Positions 61,311 through 64,000 of a stretch of DNA of 64,000 bases are shown one piece after another. The translations under genes were made by a program, and so were the position numbers. A model generated the notes under the pieces. It worked only from the letters and a program-made list of their open reading frames with translations, ran no database searches and was not told where the DNA came from. Location: the NCBI GenBank assembly GCA_025057275.1, contig JANWXQ010000041.1:1-64000 (forward strand). Reading direction: 5' to 3'. Source of the DNA: Chitinophagales bacterium. GTDB lineage: Bacteria; Bacteroidota; Bacteroidia; Chitinophagales; UBA10324. Every line of letters starts with the position of its first letter. The first letter of the stretch is position 1.

Positions 61311-61757
61311 ATGGAAGTCATCTTGCTGCAAGACGTTGATAAGCTGGGCAAGGAAAACGACATCGTGCAGGTGCGTCCCGGCTATGCCCGTAACTACCTC
61401 ATTCCGCGTCGCCTGGCCGTGGTGGCTGATGAAACGCAGAAAAAATTATTGACCGTCCGGCAGCAACAGGAAAAGCGGCGGGAAGAAAAGCTGCTGCGCG
61501 ACCTGGCGCAGGTGGTGGAAAAGCTGAAATCCACCCGCTTTACCATTGGGGTGAAGACCGGTACCAGCGGGCGCATTTTCGGTAAAGTAACCAACATCCA
61601 GCTCGCTCAGGCCATTAAAAAGCAATGCGGCATTGCTGTAGACCGCAAGAAGATTGCCATGCCGGAAGACATCGTTACATTAGGAGAATACACGGCCCGC
61701 ATCCATTTTCATAAAGACGTGGAAGTGGATGTGGTATTTGAGCTGGTAGCCGAATAA
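61311..61757 (+). CDS. rplI: 50S ribosomal protein L9
   Basis: Ribosomal protein L9 (148 residues). The N-terminal domain begins MEVILLQDVDKLGKENDIVQ and includes VRPGYARNYLIPRRLAV. A long connecting helix (QKKLLTVRQQQEKRREEKLL) leads to the C-terminal domain with the usual RIFGKVTNIQLAQAI. Last gene of the S6-S18-L9 operon. No dnaB follows, unlike in some bacteria; the next gene is an ECF sigma factor. Confidence 0.97.
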   Translation: MEVILLQDVDKLGKENDIVQVRPGYARNYLIPRRLAVVADETQKKLLTVRQQQEKRREEKLLRDLAQVVEKLKSTRFTIGVKTGTSGRIFGKVTNIQLAQAIKKQCGIAVDRKKIAMPEDIVTLGEYTARIHFHKDVEVDVVFELVAE

Positions 61758-61890
61758 CCGGGCTGCCTCAGAAAAAAATTTTCAAGCCGCTGTAACTTTT
61801 TACCTGCTTTTTGCCTCTTACTGTCTGTGCAGCGGGGCGAATACGGCTGCTGCACAAGCAGATGATGTAGGGCATCTTCTCAGGCATTAC

Positions 61891-62367
61891 ATGACTTCAG
61901 AGCAATACAACCTTTGTGTGGACTTGTATGCCGACCGGTTGTACCGGTTTGTTCGTAAAAACCTGCAACATCAGGCCGATGCCGAAGACGTGGTGCAATC
62001 GGCTTATGAGATTTTGTGGCGCAACCATCAGCAGGTGGCGATGGAAAGCAGCCGTTCCTACCTGTTCCGGGTAGCCTATCGTCTGTTGCTCAAAGCCTGG
62101 CGTCGTCAGCCGCAAGCCGAATTATCCGATGAAATGCACCTGACTTACCATGAGCAGCCTACCGGTTTGAAGCAAGCTTTAGACCTGGCCCTGCAAACCC
62201 TGCCGCCGGTTCAAAAATCCGTAGTGCTGCTTCGCGATTACGAAGGCTACAGTTATGCGGAAATTGCCTCTATAGCCGGTCTGTCCATTGCGCAGGTTAA
62301 AGTCTATCTGTTCCGGGCGCGCAAAAAGCTTAAAGACGTTCTGGTTTCCCTTAAGTATGTTGTTTAA
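61891..62367 (+). CDS. ECF-type RNA polymerase sigma factor
   Basis: A 158-residue sigma-70-family factor with only regions 2 and 4, as in extracytoplasmic-function sigmas. Region 2 contains RKNLQHQADAEDVVQSAYEI, and region 4 the helix-turn-helix YSYAEIASIAGLSIAQVKVY. It would direct transcription of a small stress or envelope regulon. The next gene, 3 bases downstream, encodes a membrane protein with a large cytoplasmic N-terminus and is the likely anti-sigma factor. The 133-base upstream region has only a weak promoter-like TAACTTTT. Confidence 0.92.
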   Translation: MTSEQYNLCVDLYADRLYRFVRKNLQHQADAEDVVQSAYEILWRNHQQVAMESSRSYLFRVAYRLLLKAWRRQPQAELSDEMHLTYHEQPTGLKQALDLALQTLPPVQKSVVLLRDYEGYSYAEIASIAGLSIAQVKVYLFRARKKLKDVLVSLKYVV

Positions 62368-62370
62368 GCC

Positions 62371-63360
62371 ATGAACCTGAACCACCATGCCCTGGAACAC
62401 TATCTGACCCTGGCCCGGGAAGGCCGGCTCACTGCTGAGCAGCAAGAGGCCCTCTTGACTTTTCTGGAACAACATCCGGAACTGCTCGAACATTTCCCTC
62501 CGGATCTGCTCCAGGTGTTGCCGGATGAACAAATTTTTTATAGAGATAAAAATAAATTAAAAAAAGAAATAACGGAAGCCAATTGCGACTATTTTTTGCA
62601 GCTGGCTGCCGAAGGACGTCTGACGGCCAAACGTCGCCGTCAGCTGGAAGAATTTCTTGCCGTGCGTCCGGATTTGCGCAGTCATCTGAACGGCTACGTG
62701 CATGCCGTGCTGGAACCCGATTTATCGGTTCGTTATCCTGACAAAAACCGGCTTTATCGACGGTTCGCACTGATAGTGCCCCTGTGGATGCGCGCTGTGG
62801 CAGCCGCCGCCGTGCTTGGGCTGGCCTGGTTGCTGAACGGCATCCCTTCAGCATGGCAGTCGGCAGAAGAAGAACCCCTTTCGGTGTCCGCTCCTGATGC
62901 AGTTGTCGATTCGCCAAGCATGCAGCCGGTACCAGAAACAGGTGAAGACATGCCAACTACCAGGGTTGTTGCGGTGAAAAAAACTGCTGCCGTCAGGCCT
63001 ACACAGGTTAATGACCTGCGGGCAGATACCCTTAAGGCAAATCCAGTGGCGACTTCAGACCATTTGTTGCCCCTGGTGCAGCGGTATATCGTCTTGGTAC
63101 AGGAAGAAGGACCGAAACCGAAGGCCATGGCAATCACGCATCTTATTCCGGAAACAGTTCCTGCTCAGGAACCAGACCGGGTGACTTTGCTGCAGCGAGT
63201 GCGGCCCTGGGTTGCAGCGCTGCTGGCGGCATCGGGCCGGCCCGAAATGGCCAGAAACCTGACCGCCAGCGACAAGGCGGGTGACCTGCTTGTGATTCGC
63301 ATGACGCTGGCCCTGGGCCCGCTGGAAATTGAACGCACCTTCTTGCCGACCACGGAATAA
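62371..63360 (+). CDS. Putative anti-sigma factor with duplicated N-terminal module and one membrane helix
   Basis: A 329-residue protein placed 3 bases after the ECF sigma gene and probably its inhibitor. Two copies of a helical module make up the N-terminus: residues 11-66 and 74-131 share the pattern aromatic-L-x-L-A-x-E-G-R-L-T-A, then F-L-x-x-x-P-x-L, then P-D and D-K-N-x-L. A single membrane helix follows at about 132-155, with a Pro/Thr/Val-rich outer part of about 170 residues. No zinc-binding HxxxCxxC motif is present. The anti-sigma role is inferred from layout and position. Confidence 0.7.
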   Translation: MNLNHHALEHYLTLAREGRLTAEQQEALLTFLEQHPELLEHFPPDLLQVLPDEQIFYRDKNKLKKEITEANCDYFLQLAAEGRLTAKRRRQLEEFLAVRPDLRSHLNGYVHAVLEPDLSVRYPDKNRLYRRFALIVPLWMRAVAAAAVLGLAWLLNGIPSAWQSAEEEPLSVSAPDAVVDSPSMQPVPETGEDMPTTRVVAVKKTAAVRPTQVNDLRADTLKANPVATSDHLLPLVQRYIVLVQEEGPKPKAMAITHLIPETVPAQEPDRVTLLQRVRPWVAALLAASGRPEMARNLTASDKAGDLLVIRMTLALGPLEIERTFLPTTE

Positions 63361-63428
63361 AATTTTTATGAATGATTTAAGAAATTAAAACGGAAAAACA
63401 AAGCACGAATAGAAAAAAACGTCATTTT

Positions 63429-64000
63429 ATGAAGCTGATTCCTGTTTTAGCCATCGTTCTGGCGATTTCCTTACCGGCACCGGCGCAAAACCCTGATCGC
63501 GATTCCGATCTGCAACGTCAGATGAAGCAACTGGAACAATCCATGCAGCAACTGCGTGAGCAGATGCTGGAGCTTCGCGAATCGCTGGAGTCATTACGGT
63601 TTCCTCCCAACAGCTCTGACTTGTTTGAAAACAACCAGAGTGCGTATAACGACTCCCTGTGGCAATGGCTTCTCGATACGGCCTGGAAAAGGAATCCGTT
63701 TGACAGCGAAAGTTTTGAAAAGACCTTAGAAGAGGCTTTACGGTCGCTTGATTCCGACAAGGTGAATGACTACCGGCAGCTGGAGAATCAGAAGTCGGAT
63801 ACTCCATACTATTTCCACAGCCAAATAAACGGTGATACCAGTCGCTTAAGGCTGGGGCCCATGGAAATAGTGGTTATTGAAAGAGGAGCTGATGATGTGG
63901 AAATTTATATGAGAAATAAGAATAACGAATGGCGCTTCGATGGCAAAAAAGGTGATGATGGCAATTTCGATTTAAAGGACCGAAGCGATTGGGATGACAA
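63429..64000 (+). CDS. Secreted coiled-coil protein, 3' end beyond window
   Basis: The reading frame starts with ATG 63429 and is still open at the right window edge (190 full codons). A signal peptide (about residues 1-19, SLPAPAQ) is followed by a heptad-rich coiled coil (about 28-58, QRQMKQLEQSMQQLREQML). A mixed, acidic region follows with no recognised domain. It lies 68 bases after the putative anti-sigma gene on the same strand, so it may belong to the sigma operon or regulon. The function is unknown. Its last visible part is rich in Asp, Asn and Lys. Confidence 0.75.
   Translation, partial: MKLIPVLAIVLAISLPAPAQNPDRDSDLQRQMKQLEQSMQQLREQMLELRESLESLRFPPNSSDLFENNQSAYNDSLWQWLLDTAWKRNPFDSESFEKTLEEALRSLDSDKVNDYRQLENQKSDTPYYFHSQINGDTSRLRLGPMEIVVIERGADDVEIYMRNKNNEWRFDGKKGDDGNFDLKDRSDWDD

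Overview
This window is chromosomal DNA from a member of the phylum Bacteroidota. Four independent signs support this. (1) Six secreted proteins end in type IX secretion (T9SS) sorting domains. (2) The -7 promoter element typical of the phylum, TAnnTTTG, lies in front of many genes. (3) Gene families and gene orders largely confined to the phylum occur here: parA-parB-DUF5683-dapB-lepB, TlpA/DUF6029/Omp28, and bshC. (4) The ribosomal proteins and RpoB have Bacteroidota character. Base composition looks balanced to slightly GC-rich by eye (not counted). I cannot fix the class; a Chitinophagales- or Saprospirales-like lineage is a guess. I see no insertion sequence, prophage, rRNA, CRISPR array or obvious pseudogene.

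Layout. 1-5.4 kb: C-terminal part of a P-type cation ATPase, panB, a secreted M1 aminopeptidase, a 3-hydroxyacyl-CoA dehydrogenase and tRNA-Gly(CCC). 5.5-13.3 kb: envelope and secreted proteins. These are a T9SS-exported putative esterase, a small T9SS protein, a TlpA thioredoxin facing a DUF6029 barrel, an Omp28-type lipoprotein, a small Rieske-like protein without iron-sulfur histidines, and a PhoD-like phosphatase. 13.3-24.7 kb: methyltransferase, arginase-fold protein with an eroded metal site, MscS channel, SDR enzyme, MlaE/MlaF-type ABC pair, sucD, fabG, a large vWA-like membrane protein, an outer-membrane barrel and a PhnP-like metallo-hydrolase. 24.8-34.7 kb: another T9SS protein, then surface-sugar genes (sugar transferase, Gfo/Idh oxidoreductase, galactokinase, WecB), MurQ, an S41 protease and a small lipoprotein. 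34.7-43.4 kb: der, era, initiator tRNA, acyl-CoA dehydrogenase, a secreted gluzincin protease, tyrS and a NUDIX hydrolase. 43.4-50.0 kb: a helix-hairpin-helix protein and rplA-rplJ-rplL-rpoB. 50.5-52 kb: small redox/stress cluster (DUF2892, Dps, a CxxxxC membrane protein, thioredoxin). 52-64 kb: a glycine-rich T9SS type B protein, bshC, lepB-dapB-DUF5683-parB-parA on the minus strand, rpsF-rpsR-rplI, and an ECF sigma factor with a putative membrane anti-sigma partner and a secreted coiled-coil protein cut by the window edge.

How it works together. Much of the window serves the cell envelope: T9SS cargo, envelope thiol chemistry, lipid transport, surface-sugar precursors, wall recycling and signal peptidase. 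Core information genes are interspersed. The most unusual structural point is that rplA-rplJ-rplL-rpoB stands alone. No rplK/nusG/secE lies upstream and no rpoC downstream, although rpoB and rpoC are adjacent in nearly all bacteria. The most interesting candidate for an undescribed system is the TlpA / DUF6029 / Omp28 / ligand-less Rieske-like gene set at 8.4-11.9 kb.
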